DNA of 64,000 bases from Streptomyces chromofuscus (GTDB taxonomy: Bacteria > Actinomycetota > Actinomycetes > Streptomycetales > Streptomycetaceae). Location: positions 4,033,501-4,097,500 of the forward strand of contig NZ_CP063374.1 in assembly GCF_015160875.1 (NCBI RefSeq), read 5' to 3'. The notes beneath the pieces were generated by a model that made no database searches, was not told the DNA's origin, and saw nothing but the letters and a program-made list of their open reading frames with translations. A program made the translations under genes and the position numbers. Positions 8,528-16,716 of this stretch are shown here, piece after piece. Numbering within the stretch: the stretch's first letter is position 1; the number at the start of each line of letters is the position of its first letter.

Positions 8528-8709
8528 GCCCGCACCGTCTCGTCGCAACTGCCGCTGACCTGCACCTTTCCCATCCACTGGCTGTGCAGAAGAAAAACTT
8601 TCCCAGTCGGCCCAAGTTCGCTTCGAACAGTGCCCGACGCTACGCTCCGCTACGACCCGAGTAAGGGTCACTGAGACCTTGTGTCTCTTACCTGTGGAAG
8701 ATTAGATTG

Positions 8710-10053
8710 ATGCTCATGACACAGGCTCCCGCGCCCCCCAGGACCGCTCGGCGACGACACGATCGCGAGATCGTCTCCCTGGCCGTCCCGGCCTTCGGCG
8801 CACTGGTCGCCGAGCCCCTCTTCGTCCTGGCCGACAGTGCGATCGTCGGCCACCTCGGCACGGGCCAACTCGCCGGGCTCGGCGTCGCCTCGGCGCTCCT
8901 CACCACCGCCGTCAGCGTCTTTGTCTTCCTCGCCTACGCCACCACGGCGGCCGTGGCCCGGCGGGTCGGTGCTGGTGACCTCCCCGCGGCCATCCGGCAG
9001 GGCATGGACGGAATCTGGCTGGCCCTGCTGCTCGGCGCCGGCGTCATCGCCGTCGTCCTGCCCACGGCACCGTCACTTGTGGAACTCTTCGGCGCCTCCG
9101 ACACAGCGGCTCCCTACGCGACGACCTATCTGCGGATCTCGGCCTTCGGCATCCCGGCCATGCTCGTCGTCCTCGCCGCGACCGGCGTCCTGCGCGGTCT
9201 GCAGGACACCAAGACGCCGCTCTACGTGGCTGTCGCGGGCTTCGTCGCCAACGGTGTCCTGAACGTGGCCCTGGTCTACGGTGCCGGCCTCGGCATAGCC
9301 GGCTCCGCCTGGGGCACCGTGATCGCCCAGTGGGGCATGGCCGCCGTCTACCTCGTGGTCGTCGTGCGGGGAGCCCGCAGCCACGGCGCCTCACTGCGCC
9401 CGGACGTCGCGGGGATCAGGGCGTCCGCACAGGCCGGGACACCCCTTTTGGTCCGCACGCTCTCACTGCGAGCCATCCTGATGATCGCGACAGGCGTCGC
9501 AGCCCGCCTGGGCGACGCCGACATAGCGGCCCACCAGATCGTCCTCTCCCTCTGGAGCCTGCTGGCCTTCGCACTCGACGCCATCGCCATCGCCGGGCAG
9601 GCCATCATCGGACGGTATCTCGGCGCCGACGACCCACAAGGAGCCCGTGACGTCTGCCGACGCATGATGCAGTGGGGCGTCGTGGTCGGTCTCCTCCTCG
9701 GGACTCTGGTCGTCGTGGCCCGCCCGGCCTTCCTCCCTCTGTTCACCAGCGACTCCGCGGTAAAGGACGCCGCTCTCCATGCCCTGCTGGTCGTGGCGCT
9801 CTCCCAGCCGATCTGCGGTGTCGTCTTCGTCCTGGACGGCGTCCTGATGGGAGCCGGTGACGGCCCCTACCTCGCCTGGGCGATGCTCCTGACTCTCGCC
9901 GTCTTCACTCCCGTGGCGCTGCTCGTACCCACCGTCGGTGGCGGGCTCACCGCATTGTGGGCGGCCATGACGCTGATGATGACGGTCCGCATGCTCACCC
10001 TGTGGCTGCGCGCACGCTCAGGCCGCTGGCTCGTCACGGGCGCCACGCGCTGA
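8710..10053 (+). CDS. MATE-family efflux transporter
   Basis: About 447 residues with 12 predicted membrane segments in two homologous halves, of the DinF-like branch of the multidrug and toxic compound extrusion family: 'EIVSLAVPAFGALVAEPLFVLADSAIVGHLGTGQLAGLGVASAL' at the N-terminus and 'LSQPICGVVFVLDGVLMGAGDGPYLAWAM' in the C-terminal half. It should exchange cations for organic substrates at the plasma membrane. Several starts are close together (TTG 8707, ATG 8710, ATG 8716); GGAAG lies upstream of all. It is divergent from dnaB and convergent with rplI. Confidence 0.88.
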   Translation: MLMTQAPAPPRTARRRHDREIVSLAVPAFGALVAEPLFVLADSAIVGHLGTGQLAGLGVASALLTTAVSVFVFLAYATTAAVARRVGAGDLPAAIRQGMDGIWLALLLGAGVIAVVLPTAPSLVELFGASDTAAPYATTYLRISAFGIPAMLVVLAATGVLRGLQDTKTPLYVAVAGFVANGVLNVALVYGAGLGIAGSAWGTVIAQWGMAAVYLVVVVRGARSHGASLRPDVAGIRASAQAGTPLLVRTLSLRAILMIATGVAARLGDADIAAHQIVLSLWSLLAFALDAIAIAGQAIIGRYLGADDPQGARDVCRRMMQWGVVVGLLLGTLVVVARPAFLPLFTSDSAVKDAALHALLVVALSQPICGVVFVLDGVLMGAGDGPYLAWAMLLTLAVFTPVALLVPTVGGGLTALWAAMTLMMTVRMLTLWLRARSGRWLVTGATR

Positions 10054-10106
10054 GCAAGTCGTCAGCGGAAACAGGACGCGGGAGTGGCTCCCCAGCCCGA
10101 TTCGGC

Positions 10107-10120
10107 GTTTCACATGAAAC
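10107..10120. other. Degenerate parS (one mismatch)
   Basis: GTTTCACATGAAAC differs from the consensus at one central position, which breaks the CACGTG core. It sits 31 bases from an exact parS, between the convergent MATE and rplI genes. Confidence 0.7.
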
Positions 10121-10137
10121 ACCTCCCGATAGCCCGT

Positions 10138-10151
10138 GTTTCACGTGAAAC
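10138..10151. other. parS site 3
   Basis: Exact GTTTCACGTGAAAC, between the end of the MATE gene and the rplI terminator. Confidence 0.93.
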
Positions 10152-10220
10152 ACCCACCGCGCTGCACCACCCGCCGCCTGCCACACGCGAGCGATCCACG
10201 ATCATCCGCAAGCCACACGC

Positions 10221-10256
10221 GAGTGGGGCCGCACCCCGAAGGGTGCGGCCCCACTC
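10221..10256 (-). terminator. Terminator of the rpsF-ssb-rpsR-rplI operon
   Basis: A perfect 16-bp stem, 10221-10236 pairing with 10241-10256, with a CGAA loop. It is just beyond the rplI stop and may also act on the convergent MATE transcript. Confidence 0.9.
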
Positions 10257-10278
10257 TCTGCTTCAGCGAGCGCAGCGC

Positions 10279-10725
10279 TTAGGCAGCGACGACCTCGATG
10301 CTGACCTTGGCGGCAACCTCGGGGTGCAGACGCACGGACGTCTCGTGGGCGCCCAGCGTCTTGATCGGCGTGCCGAGCTCGATGCGGCGCTTGTCGACCT
10401 CGGGGCCACCGGCAGCCTTGATCGCCGAGGCGACATCGGCCGGGGTGACGGAACCGAACAGACGGCCGGCGTCGCCGGAGCGGACGGCCAGACGGACCTT
10501 CACACCCTCGAGCTGGGCCTTGACCTGGTTGGCCTGCTCGATGGTCTGGATCTCGTGGATCTTGCGAGCACGACGGATCTGCTCAACGTCCTTCTCGCCA
10601 CCCTTGGTCCAGCGGATAGCGAACTTCCGCGGGATCAGGTAGTTGCGAGCGTAACCGTCCTTGACGTCGACGACGTCGCCCGCGGCACCGAGGCCGGAGA
10701 CCTCGTGGGTGAGGATGATCTTCAT
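10279..10725 (-). CDS. rplI: 50S ribosomal protein L9
   Basis: A 148-residue L9, at the usual length, which binds 23S rRNA domain V and restrains ribosome movement. The N-terminal domain 'MKIILTHEVSGLGAAGDVVDVKDGYARNYLIPRKFA' carries the L9 signature; a long helix (about 40-75) links it to the C-terminal rRNA-binding domain containing 'LFGSVTPADVASAI'. Last gene of rpsF-ssb-rpsR-rplI, 18 bases after rpsR, with a strong terminator downstream. Confidence 0.97.
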   Translation of the reverse strand: MKIILTHEVSGLGAAGDVVDVKDGYARNYLIPRKFAIRWTKGGEKDVEQIRRARKIHEIQTIEQANQVKAQLEGVKVRLAVRSGDAGRLFGSVTPADVASAIKAAGGPEVDKRRIELGTPIKTLGAHETSVRLHPEVAAKVSIEVVAA

Positions 10726-10743
10726 GAGTCGGTCACCCTTCCC

Positions 10744-10980
10744 TTATCGCGCGGTGGACGTGTAGGGCAGCAGCGCCATCTCACGGCTGTTCTTGACGGC
10801 CGTGGCGACGTCACGCTGGTGCTGCGTGCAGTTGCCGGTCACGCGGCGGGCACGGATCTTGCCGCGGTCGGAAATGAACTTCCGCAGCATGTTCGTGTCC
10901 TTGTAGTCCACGTACGTGACCTTGTCCTTGCAGAAAGCGCAGACCTTCTTCTTCGGCTTGCGCACAGGCGGCTTCGCCAT
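10744..10980 (-). CDS. rpsR: 30S ribosomal protein S18 (cysteine-containing form)
   Basis: A 78-residue S18, which pairs with S6 on the 30S platform. It keeps Cys14-x2-Cys17 and Cys51-x2-His54, the pattern of zinc-binding C+ ribosomal proteins. Streptomycetes commonly hold a second, zinc-free S18 elsewhere for zinc starvation; none is in this window. It is the third gene of the operon, 57 bases after ssb, and no Zur-box-like sequence was noticed next to it. Confidence 0.97.
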   Translation of the reverse strand: MAKPPVRKPKKKVCAFCKDKVTYVDYKDTNMLRKFISDRGKIRARRVTGNCTQHQRDVATAVKNSREMALLPYTSTAR

Positions 10981-11037
10981 GATGTTTCTCCTGTGTGATC
11001 AAGAAGTGTGGGTACGGGCCACCCTCGGCCGTGAGGC

Positions 11038-11619
11038 CTAGAAGGGGGGCTCGTCCGAGTAGCCGCCACCGCTGCCGCCGGAGCCACCGCCCCAGCCGCC
11101 ACCACCCTGGCCGCCACCGGCGGGAGCGCCGGACGCCCACGGGTCGTCGGCAGGAGCGCCGCCGCCCTGCTGGCCGCCACCGGGGCCACCGCCCCAGCCG
11201 CCGCCCTGCTGACCGCCGCCACCGCCGCCGCCGTAACCGCCTTGGCCGCCCCGGCCGGCGGTCTTGGTGACCTTGGCCGTGGCGTTGCGCAGGCTGGGGC
11301 CGACTTCCTCGACGTCCAGCTCGAAGACCGTGCGCTTGACACCCTCACGGTCCTCGTAGGACCGCTGCTTCAGCCGGCCCTGCACGACGACGCGCATGCC
11401 TCGCTGGAGCGACTCGGCGACGTTCTCCGCCGCCTGGCGCCAGACCGAGCAGGTCAGGAACAGGCTCTCGCCGTCCTTCCACTCGTTGGTCTGACGGTCG
11501 AAGGTGCGGGGCGTGGACGCGACACGGAACTTCGCGACCGCCGCACCGGAGGGGGTGAAGCGCAGCTCGGGGTCGTCGACAAGATTGCCGATGACCGTGA
11601 TGACGGTCTCGCCTGCCAT
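11038..11619 (-). CDS. ssb: Single-stranded DNA-binding protein
   Basis: A 193-residue SSB. The OB-fold DNA-binding domain covers about 1-115 ('MAGETVITVIGNLVDDPELRFTPSGAAVAKFRVASTPR'), followed by a flexible linker very rich in Gly and Gln (about 120-185) and ending in the acidic tip SDEPPF, which recruits partner proteins. It protects ssDNA at the fork. It lies between rpsF and rpsR as in most actinobacteria. Its linker is encoded by a GGC-rich repetitive DNA stretch (about 11040-11260). Confidence 0.97.
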   Translation of the reverse strand: MAGETVITVIGNLVDDPELRFTPSGAAVAKFRVASTPRTFDRQTNEWKDGESLFLTCSVWRQAAENVAESLQRGMRVVVQGRLKQRSYEDREGVKRTVFELDVEEVGPSLRNATAKVTKTAGRGGQGGYGGGGGGGQQGGGWGGGPGGGQQGGGAPADDPWASGAPAGGGQGGGGWGGGSGGSGGGYSDEPPF

Positions 11620-11694
11620 GGGGGAACCTCTCGGCGGGTTTGCTGCTGGCTGCTTGTGGTGCTACTCGAGTCCCGGGATCGGCTGAGCGAGAGC

Positions 11695-11985
11695 TCAGTG
11701 GGTCTCGGGACGGAGGACCTTGGTCCGGAGGACCGACTCGTTCAGGTTCATCTGGCGGTCGAGCTCCTTGACGACCGCAGGCTCGGCCTGCAGGTCAATG
11801 ACCGAGTAGATGCCCTCGGGCTTCTTCTTGATCTCGTACGAGAGACGACGACGGCCCCAGGTGTCGACCTTCTCGACCTTTCCGCCACCGTCACGGACGA
11901 CAGAAAGGAAGTTCTCGATCAGCGGGGAGACAGCGCGCTCCTCGAGATCGGGGTCGAGGATGACCATCACCTCGTAGTGACGCAT
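11695..11985 (-). CDS. rpsF: 30S ribosomal protein S6
   Basis: A 96-residue S6 ('MRHYEVMVILDPDLEERAV...'), full length, ending '...LRTKVLRPETH'. It forms a heterodimer with S18 on the 30S subunit. The ATG at 11985 is fixed by a strong AGGAGGTGG site; the longer frame upstream is noise. First gene of the rpsF-ssb-rpsR-rplI operon; its promoter should lie in 11986-12200. Confidence 0.97.
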   Translation of the reverse strand: MRHYEVMVILDPDLEERAVSPLIENFLSVVRDGGGKVEKVDTWGRRRLSYEIKKKPEGIYSVIDLQAEPAVVKELDRQMNLNESVLRTKVLRPETH

Positions 11986-12193
11986 GTGGAACCCACCTCC
12001 TTTGGACTCAGCGGCCACGGTCGTTCCGTGGCAGGAGGGTCGTGATGCGTACGCAACGGTATCGGCCACCACTGACAATCGGGGGCCCTGTGCGGGCTTC
12101 CGGCCGTGGTCTGGGCAGACACCGGTGCAGACGGTACAGAGTACCCGCACACCGGCTTCCGGTTGAAATCCGGCCGCCGTGACCGTCAATCTG

Positions 12194-12222
12194 TACACAT
12201 CGGGTGTGTATGGCGCTACGAT
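12194..12222 (+). promoter_or_regulatory. Putative promoter with a small dyad
   Basis: TACACA (12194-12199) and TGTGTA (12205-12210) form an inverted repeat, followed by TACGAT (12217-12222), a fair -10 element, about 27 bases before the start codon of the small membrane protein gene. The dyad could be an operator. Inference only. Confidence 0.4.
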
Positions 12223-12248
12223 GCGCCGCCTTCCGCAGGAGGTGCCCC

Positions 12249-12560
12249 ATGGCACAAGCATTGCGACCCAACACCGCCGGATCCCTCTTCGCCACGGACG
12301 GCAGGCCCCATCCCGTCCAGCACGCACTGCTCGCGGTGACGCTGGTCCTCGGAGTGGTCGCGTTCGTCACGGCGATGTTCCCGAGCCTCCATCTGATCAG
12401 CTCCTGGACCGGCCTGGCCGGCATCCTCACCGGGGCCTACGGTCAGTGGATCTCGGAGACGACCCGCGAACGCTTCGGACTGGTGCTGGGCCTCGGTGCC
12501 TCGGCCGTCGGCTTCTTCCTGGGCATGGCCCAGGGAGGGCTTTTCGGCGGGCTTTTCTGA
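12249..12560 (+). CDS. Small integral membrane protein of unknown function
   Basis: A 103-residue protein with three hydrophobic segments (about 26-45, 50-64 and 76-100) and a short polar N-terminus. The ATG at 12249 follows AGGAGGTG, a strong ribosome site. I do not recognise a functional family. It is read divergently from the rpsF operon and is followed by its own hairpin terminator at 12599-12620, so it is probably a single-gene unit. Confidence 0.75.
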   Translation: MAQALRPNTAGSLFATDGRPHPVQHALLAVTLVLGVVAFVTAMFPSLHLISSWTGLAGILTGAYGQWISETTRERFGLVLGLGASAVGFFLGMAQGGLFGGLF

Positions 12561-12598
12561 CCTCTTCCGACCCACCCGGTCACACTCGTCCCACACCC

Positions 12599-12620
12599 AC
12601 CGAGCCCTTCGGGGCTCGGT
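12599..12620 (+). terminator. Hairpin terminator
   Basis: ACCGAGCCC (12599-12607) pairs with GGGCTCGGT (12612-12620) around a TTCG loop, a very stable tetraloop, 39 bases after the small membrane protein gene. Confidence 0.8.
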
Positions 12621-12759
12621 GTTCGCCGCCGCGGCCGCGACAGGCCGAGGAGAAGGTTGCGCACGCCCAGTCGGGGCGCTCGTGGGGCGCAGTAGGCTTC
12701 GGCGCGAGAGCCGGAGCCCCTGAACCCATGGGGACACACCAGCCCGAGGAGCGCCCCGA

Positions 12760-13881
12760 ATGAGCCTGACCCTGAGGACCATCAGTCGAGAGCAGCATCT
12801 GGCCTATGTCCAGAGCCTGCCGTCGGCGAGTCACATGCAGGTCCCGGCCTGGGCGGACGTCAAGGCGGAATGGCGCTCGGAGAACCTCGGCTGGTTCGAC
12901 GAGCGGACCGGCGAACTGGTCGGCGCGGGCCTGGTGCTCTACCGCCAGCTGCCCAAGATCAAGCGCTACCTCGCCTACCTCCCCGAAGGCCCGGTCATCA
13001 ACTGGTTCGCGCCGAATCTGGACGACTGGATCCAGCCGATGCTGGCCCACCTGAAACAGCAGGGCGCCTTCTCCGTGAAAATGGGCCCGCCCGTGATCAT
13101 CCGGCGCTGGGAGGCCACGTCCATCAAGCGGGGCATCCAGGACCCGGACGTCAAGCGCCTGCGGGACATCGAGGCCGACTTCATCGAGCCACGCGCCTTC
13201 GAGGTCGCCGACAAGCTCCGGCGCATGGGCTGGCAGCAGGGCGAGGACGGGGGGGCCGGCTTCGGCGACGTGCAGCCCCGTTACGTCTTCCAGGTGCCGC
13301 TGGCCAACCGCTCCCTGGAGGAGGTCCACAAGGACTTCAACCAGCTGTGGCGCCGCAACATCAAGAAGGCCGAGAAGGCCGGCGTCGAGGTCGTCCAGGG
13401 CGGTTACCAGGACCTCGAGGAGTGGCAGCGGCTGTACGAGATCACGGCCGTGCGCGACCACTTCCGGCCCCGCCCGCTGGGGTACTTCCAGCGCATGTGG
13501 ACAGCCCTCAACAACGAAGACCCCAACCGCATGCGGCTGTACTTCGCCCGCCACAACGGCGTGAACCTCTCCGCGGCGACGATGCTCATCGTCGGCGGGC
13601 ACGTCTGGTACTCCTACGGCGCCTCCGACAACATCGGCCGCGAGGTGCGCCCCTCGAACGCCATGCAGTGGCGGATGCTGCGCGACGCGTACGCGCTCGG
13701 CGCCACCGTCTACGACCTGCGCGGCATCTCCGACTCGCTGGACGAGTCGGACCACCTCTTCGGACTCATCCAGTTCAAGGTCGGCACGGGCGGGCAGGCC
13801 GCCGAGTACCTCGGCGAGTGGGACTTCCCGCTGAACAAGCTGCTCCACAAGGCGCTCGACATCTACATGTCGCGCCGCTGA
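12760..13881 (+). CDS. femX: FemX-type peptidyltransferase (FemABX family)
   Basis: A 373-residue FemABX-family enzyme that transfers an amino acid, in Streptomyces glycine, from aminoacyl-tRNA to the lipid II stem peptide to start the cross-bridge. Two GNAT-like subdomains are visible; typical motifs are 'SHMQVPAWADVKAEW', 'LWRRNIKKAEKAGVEV' and 'YSYGASDNIGREVRPSNAMQWRMLRDAYALGATVYDLRGISD'. The ATG at 12760 follows GAGGAGCG. The neighbouring alanine-racemase-like gene suggests a shared role in peptidoglycan precursor chemistry. The assignment to FemX itself, and not another Fem paralogue, rests on recalled S. coelicolor gene order. Confidence 0.85.
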   Translation: MSLTLRTISREQHLAYVQSLPSASHMQVPAWADVKAEWRSENLGWFDERTGELVGAGLVLYRQLPKIKRYLAYLPEGPVINWFAPNLDDWIQPMLAHLKQQGAFSVKMGPPVIIRRWEATSIKRGIQDPDVKRLRDIEADFIEPRAFEVADKLRRMGWQQGEDGGAGFGDVQPRYVFQVPLANRSLEEVHKDFNQLWRRNIKKAEKAGVEVVQGGYQDLEEWQRLYEITAVRDHFRPRPLGYFQRMWTALNNEDPNRMRLYFARHNGVNLSAATMLIVGGHVWYSYGASDNIGREVRPSNAMQWRMLRDAYALGATVYDLRGISDSLDESDHLFGLIQFKVGTGGQAAEYLGEWDFPLNKLLHKALDIYMSRR

Positions 13882-13953
13882 GCCCGCCGTCCGCTTCCCC
13901 AGCTTCCATCCCTCTGCCACACCGCAGCCACGAGAAAGGTTCCAGGTCCGGCC

Positions 13954-14985
13954 ATGGCGCTCACGCTCTACGTCGACACCGCGCGCTGGCGGGCGCACCA
14001 CAAGCACGTGCAGGAGCAGTTCCCGGGACTCGTCCCGGTCTGCAAGGGCAACGGCTACGGCTTCGGACACGAGCGCCTCGCGGAGGAGGCCACACGGCTG
14101 GGCTCCGACGTCCTCGCCGTGGGCACGACGTACGAGGCCGCGCGCATCAAGGACTGGTTCGGCGGTGACCTGCTGGTGCTGACGCCGTACCGGCGCGGCG
14201 AGGAGCCCGTACCGCTGCCCGACCGCGTCATCCGCTCGGTGTCGTCGATCGACGGCGTCTACGGCCTCGTGGGCGCCCGTGTGGTCATCGAGGTGATGTC
14301 CTCGATGAAGCGCCACGGCATCAGCGAGCAGGATCTGGCGCAACTGCACTCCGCCATCGAGAACGTCCGGCTGGAGGGCTTCGCCATCCACCTGCCGCTG
14401 GACCGCACGGACGGCTCGGACGCCGTCGAGGAGGTCATCGGCTGGATGGACCGCCTGCGCGCGGCCCGGCTGCCGCTGCACACGATGTTCGTCAGCCACC
14501 TCAAGGCCGAGGAACTCACCCGGTTGCAGCAGCAGTTCCCGCAGACGCGCTTCCGCGCCCGGATCGGCACGCGGCTGTGGCTGGGGGACCACGACGCCAC
14601 CGAGTACCGCGGTGCGGTCCTGGACGTCACGCGCGTCTCCAAGGGCGACCGGTTCGGCTACCGGCAGCAGAAGGCGGCCTCGGACGGCTACCTGGTGGTC
14701 GTGGCGGGCGGCACGTCGCACGGGGTGGGCCTGGAGGCCCCCAAGGCGCTGCACGGCGTCATGCCGCGCGCGAAGGGCGTCGCCCGCGCCGGCCTCGCCA
14801 CGGTCAACCGGAACCTCTCGCCGTTCGTCTGGGGCGGCAAGCAGCGCTGGTTCGCCGAGCCGCCGCACATGCAGGTATCCATCCTGTTCGTGCCGGCGGA
14901 CGCGCCGGAACCGAAGGTCGGTGACGAGTTGGTGGCCCATCTGCGGCACACCACCACGCAGTTCGACCGTCTCGTCGACCGCTGA
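13954..14985 (+). CDS. Alanine racemase-like PLP enzyme
   Basis: A 343-residue fold-type III PLP protein. 'VPVCKGNGYGFG' (28-38) matches the alanine racemase signature, with Lys31 as the PLP Schiff-base lysine. The N-terminal TIM barrel is recognisable, but the sequence is divergent from biosynthetic Alr, and the C-terminal beta-domain (about 220-343) is unlike it. It may act on another amino acid or be a paralogue with a changed role. It is 72 bases downstream of femX, in the same direction, so the two are probably one operon of cell-wall function. A strong terminator follows. Confidence 0.75.
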   Translation: MALTLYVDTARWRAHHKHVQEQFPGLVPVCKGNGYGFGHERLAEEATRLGSDVLAVGTTYEAARIKDWFGGDLLVLTPYRRGEEPVPLPDRVIRSVSSIDGVYGLVGARVVIEVMSSMKRHGISEQDLAQLHSAIENVRLEGFAIHLPLDRTDGSDAVEEVIGWMDRLRAARLPLHTMFVSHLKAEELTRLQQQFPQTRFRARIGTRLWLGDHDATEYRGAVLDVTRVSKGDRFGYRQQKAASDGYLVVVAGGTSHGVGLEAPKALHGVMPRAKGVARAGLATVNRNLSPFVWGGKQRWFAEPPHMQVSILFVPADAPEPKVGDELVAHLRHTTTQFDRLVDR

Positions 14986-14999
14986 CGGCGGCGACGTAC

Positions 15000-15049
15000 G
15001 ACGACGAGAAGGCCGTACACGGATCTCCGTGTACGGCCTTCTCGTCGTC
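15000..15049. terminator. Bidirectional terminator, 24-bp perfect arms
   Basis: 15000-15023 is perfectly complementary to 15026-15049, giving a near-continuous palindrome centred at 15024-15025. It stands between the convergent alanine-racemase-like and glycosyltransferase genes. Confidence 0.92.
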
Positions 15050-15084
15050 CGGCTCCCCCCTACGACGCCCAGAGCGTTGTTCGC

Positions 15085-16584
15085 TCAGGGCGAACCGGTG
15101 TTCTCCTTGCCGCTGCCCCACTCCACGTGAGGCACCTCGAACTGCGCCGCCTGCTGCGGCGGACGGGCCGCGGGTCCCAGGACGAACACATCCGCAGCGC
15201 GGTCGAGCACGCCCCCGGAGGGATCGTCCTCGCCGCCGCGGCGGACCACGTCCCGGTCCGGCATGAGAATGTCGCGCACGACCACGACACACAGGTACAG
15301 GGTGCCCAGCAGGTGCACGCCGATCGCCCAGTGGTAGCCGTCGGTCGGCAGACCCTTGTGGGCGTCTCCGCTGGTCGTGTAGGCGAGGTACATCCAGATG
15401 CCCAGGAAGTACGCCACCTCGCAGGCCTGCCAGATCAGGAAGTCCCGCCACTTCGGCCGGGCCAGCGCGGCCAGCGGGACCAGCCACAGGACGTACTGCG
15501 GCGAGTAGACCTTGTTGGTGAGGACGAAGGCCGCCACGATCAGGAAGGCCAGCTGGGCGAAGCGCGGTCGGCGCGGCGCGGTGAAGGTGAGTGCCGCGAT
15601 ACCGACGCAGCACAGCAGCATCAAAAGCGTGGCCAGCGTGTTGACGGTGTCGGTGCTGAGCGGATCACTGGAGTTCTGGACCAGGATGAGCCAGAAGGAC
15701 CCGAAGTCGACACCTCGCTCCTGGCTGAACGTGTAGAACTTCGACCAGCCGTCGAAGGCGAAGAGCATGACCGGCAGGTTCACGACCAGCCAGGCGACGA
15801 CCGCGCCGGCGAGTGCCTTGCCGAAGTCCCGCCACCTGCCGGCCCGCCAGCACAGCACGAACAGCGCCCCGAGCAGGAACAGGGGATAGAGCTTGGCGGC
15901 CGTGGCGAGCCCCAGGAGCACACCGAAGGCGACGGAACGGCCCCGCGACCACATCAGCATCGCCGCGGCCGTCAGAGCGACCGCCAGCAGGTCCCAGTTG
16001 ATGGTGGCGGTCAGCGCGAAGGCGGGCGCCAGGGCGACCAGCAGACCGTCCCAGGGGCGCCGGGCGTGCGTCCGGGTCACACAGACGGCGATGACGGCCG
16101 CGCAGACCATCAGCATCCCGGCGTTGACCATCCAGTACCACTGCTGCTGGTCCTGGATGCTGCCGCTGCCGGGCGTGATCCAGGCGGCGACCTCCATGAA
16201 GACGCCGGTCAGCACCGGATACTCGAGGTACTCCATGTCGCCGGGGAGCCTGTCGAAGTACGGCACGAGCCCATCGGCGAAACCGCGCCCGTTGTAGAGG
16301 TGCGGGATGTCCGAGTAGCACGCATGCGTGTACTGCGAACTGGCGCCGAAGAACCAGGCGCCGTTGTAGCAGGGCGCCTTCTGGACCAGTCCGAGGGCGA
16401 ACATACCCACCGCCACGAGCACGATCACCCGCACGGGAGTCCACCAGGACGTCCCGAGCAGGGCGCGTCGCCCCAGGGGACCACCGATCAGCTCACTGCC
16501 GCTCGCGGCGACCTCGTCGACCGTGGTGGGCCGCACCGGGTCCGGCTCGTGCGCGCTCGCTTGCGTCGTCTCTGCACTGGGCAT
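15085..16584 (-). CDS. GT87-type polyprenyl-dependent membrane glycosyltransferase
   Basis: A 499-residue integral membrane protein with about 10-12 hydrophobic segments, of the DUF2029/GT87 type related to mycobacterial PimE and arabinosyl/mannosyltransferases. A large extracytoplasmic loop after the first membrane segment contains 'CYSDIPHLYNGRGFADGLVPYFDRLPGDMEYLEYPVLTG', with acidic residues where GT-C enzymes keep the catalytic base. It probably moves a sugar from a polyprenyl phosphate to an envelope glycan or lipid. ATG at 16584 is chosen for the AGGA eight bases upstream; an ATG nine bases earlier is possible. The longer frame starts inside parS and is not credible. Confidence 0.8.
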   Translation of the reverse strand: MPSAETTQASAHEPDPVRPTTVDEVAASGSELIGGPLGRRALLGTSWWTPVRVIVLVAVGMFALGLVQKAPCYNGAWFFGASSQYTHACYSDIPHLYNGRGFADGLVPYFDRLPGDMEYLEYPVLTGVFMEVAAWITPGSGSIQDQQQWYWMVNAGMLMVCAAVIAVCVTRTHARRPWDGLLVALAPAFALTATINWDLLAVALTAAAMLMWSRGRSVAFGVLLGLATAAKLYPLFLLGALFVLCWRAGRWRDFGKALAGAVVAWLVVNLPVMLFAFDGWSKFYTFSQERGVDFGSFWLILVQNSSDPLSTDTVNTLATLLMLLCCVGIAALTFTAPRRPRFAQLAFLIVAAFVLTNKVYSPQYVLWLVPLAALARPKWRDFLIWQACEVAYFLGIWMYLAYTTSGDAHKGLPTDGYHWAIGVHLLGTLYLCVVVVRDILMPDRDVVRRGGEDDPSGGVLDRAADVFVLGPAARPPQQAAQFEVPHVEWGSGKENTGSP

Positions 16585-16622
16585 GGGGCACATCCTGCCG
16601 TACGAGTCTGGGAATACGCCGA

Positions 16623-16653
16623 GGGCCGCCGCACCTGACCGGTGCGGCGGCCC
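16623..16653 (-). terminator. Terminator downstream of the class A PBP gene
   Basis: Perfect 13-bp stem, 16623-16635 with 16641-16653, loop TGACC. It lies between the PBP gene and the glycosyltransferase gene, directly abutting a parS. Confidence 0.88.
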
Positions 16654-16654
16654 T

Positions 16655-16668
16655 GTTTCACGTGAAAC
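16655..16668. other. parS site 4
   Basis: Exact GTTTCACGTGAAAC, two bases from the terminator stem at 16623-16653. Confidence 0.93.
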
Positions 16669-16678
16669 AGTCATTTCG

Positions 16679-16692
16679 GTTTCACGTGAAAC
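16679..16692. other. parS site 5
   Basis: Exact GTTTCACGTGAAAC, 24 bases centre to centre from site 4, in the PBP-glycosyltransferase gap. Confidence 0.93.
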
Positions 16693-16716
16693 ACCCCTCT
16701 ACGGGCGATACGGAGG

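Noticed and set aside
8468..8671. 67-codon leftward frame upstream of dnaB
   Set aside because: No ribosome site and no protein character; the DNA is better explained by DnaA boxes and promoters.
11040..11260. GGC-rich repetitive DNA as a repeat element
   Set aside because: It is the coding sequence of the Gly/Gln-rich linker of SSB.
12580..14949. Leftward frame of 789 codons across femX and the racemase-like gene
   Set aside because: Opposite strand of two clear genes; GC-rich DNA with high third-position GC gives long false frames. The same holds for the long frames antisense to cca, DUF6049, gyrB and gyrA.
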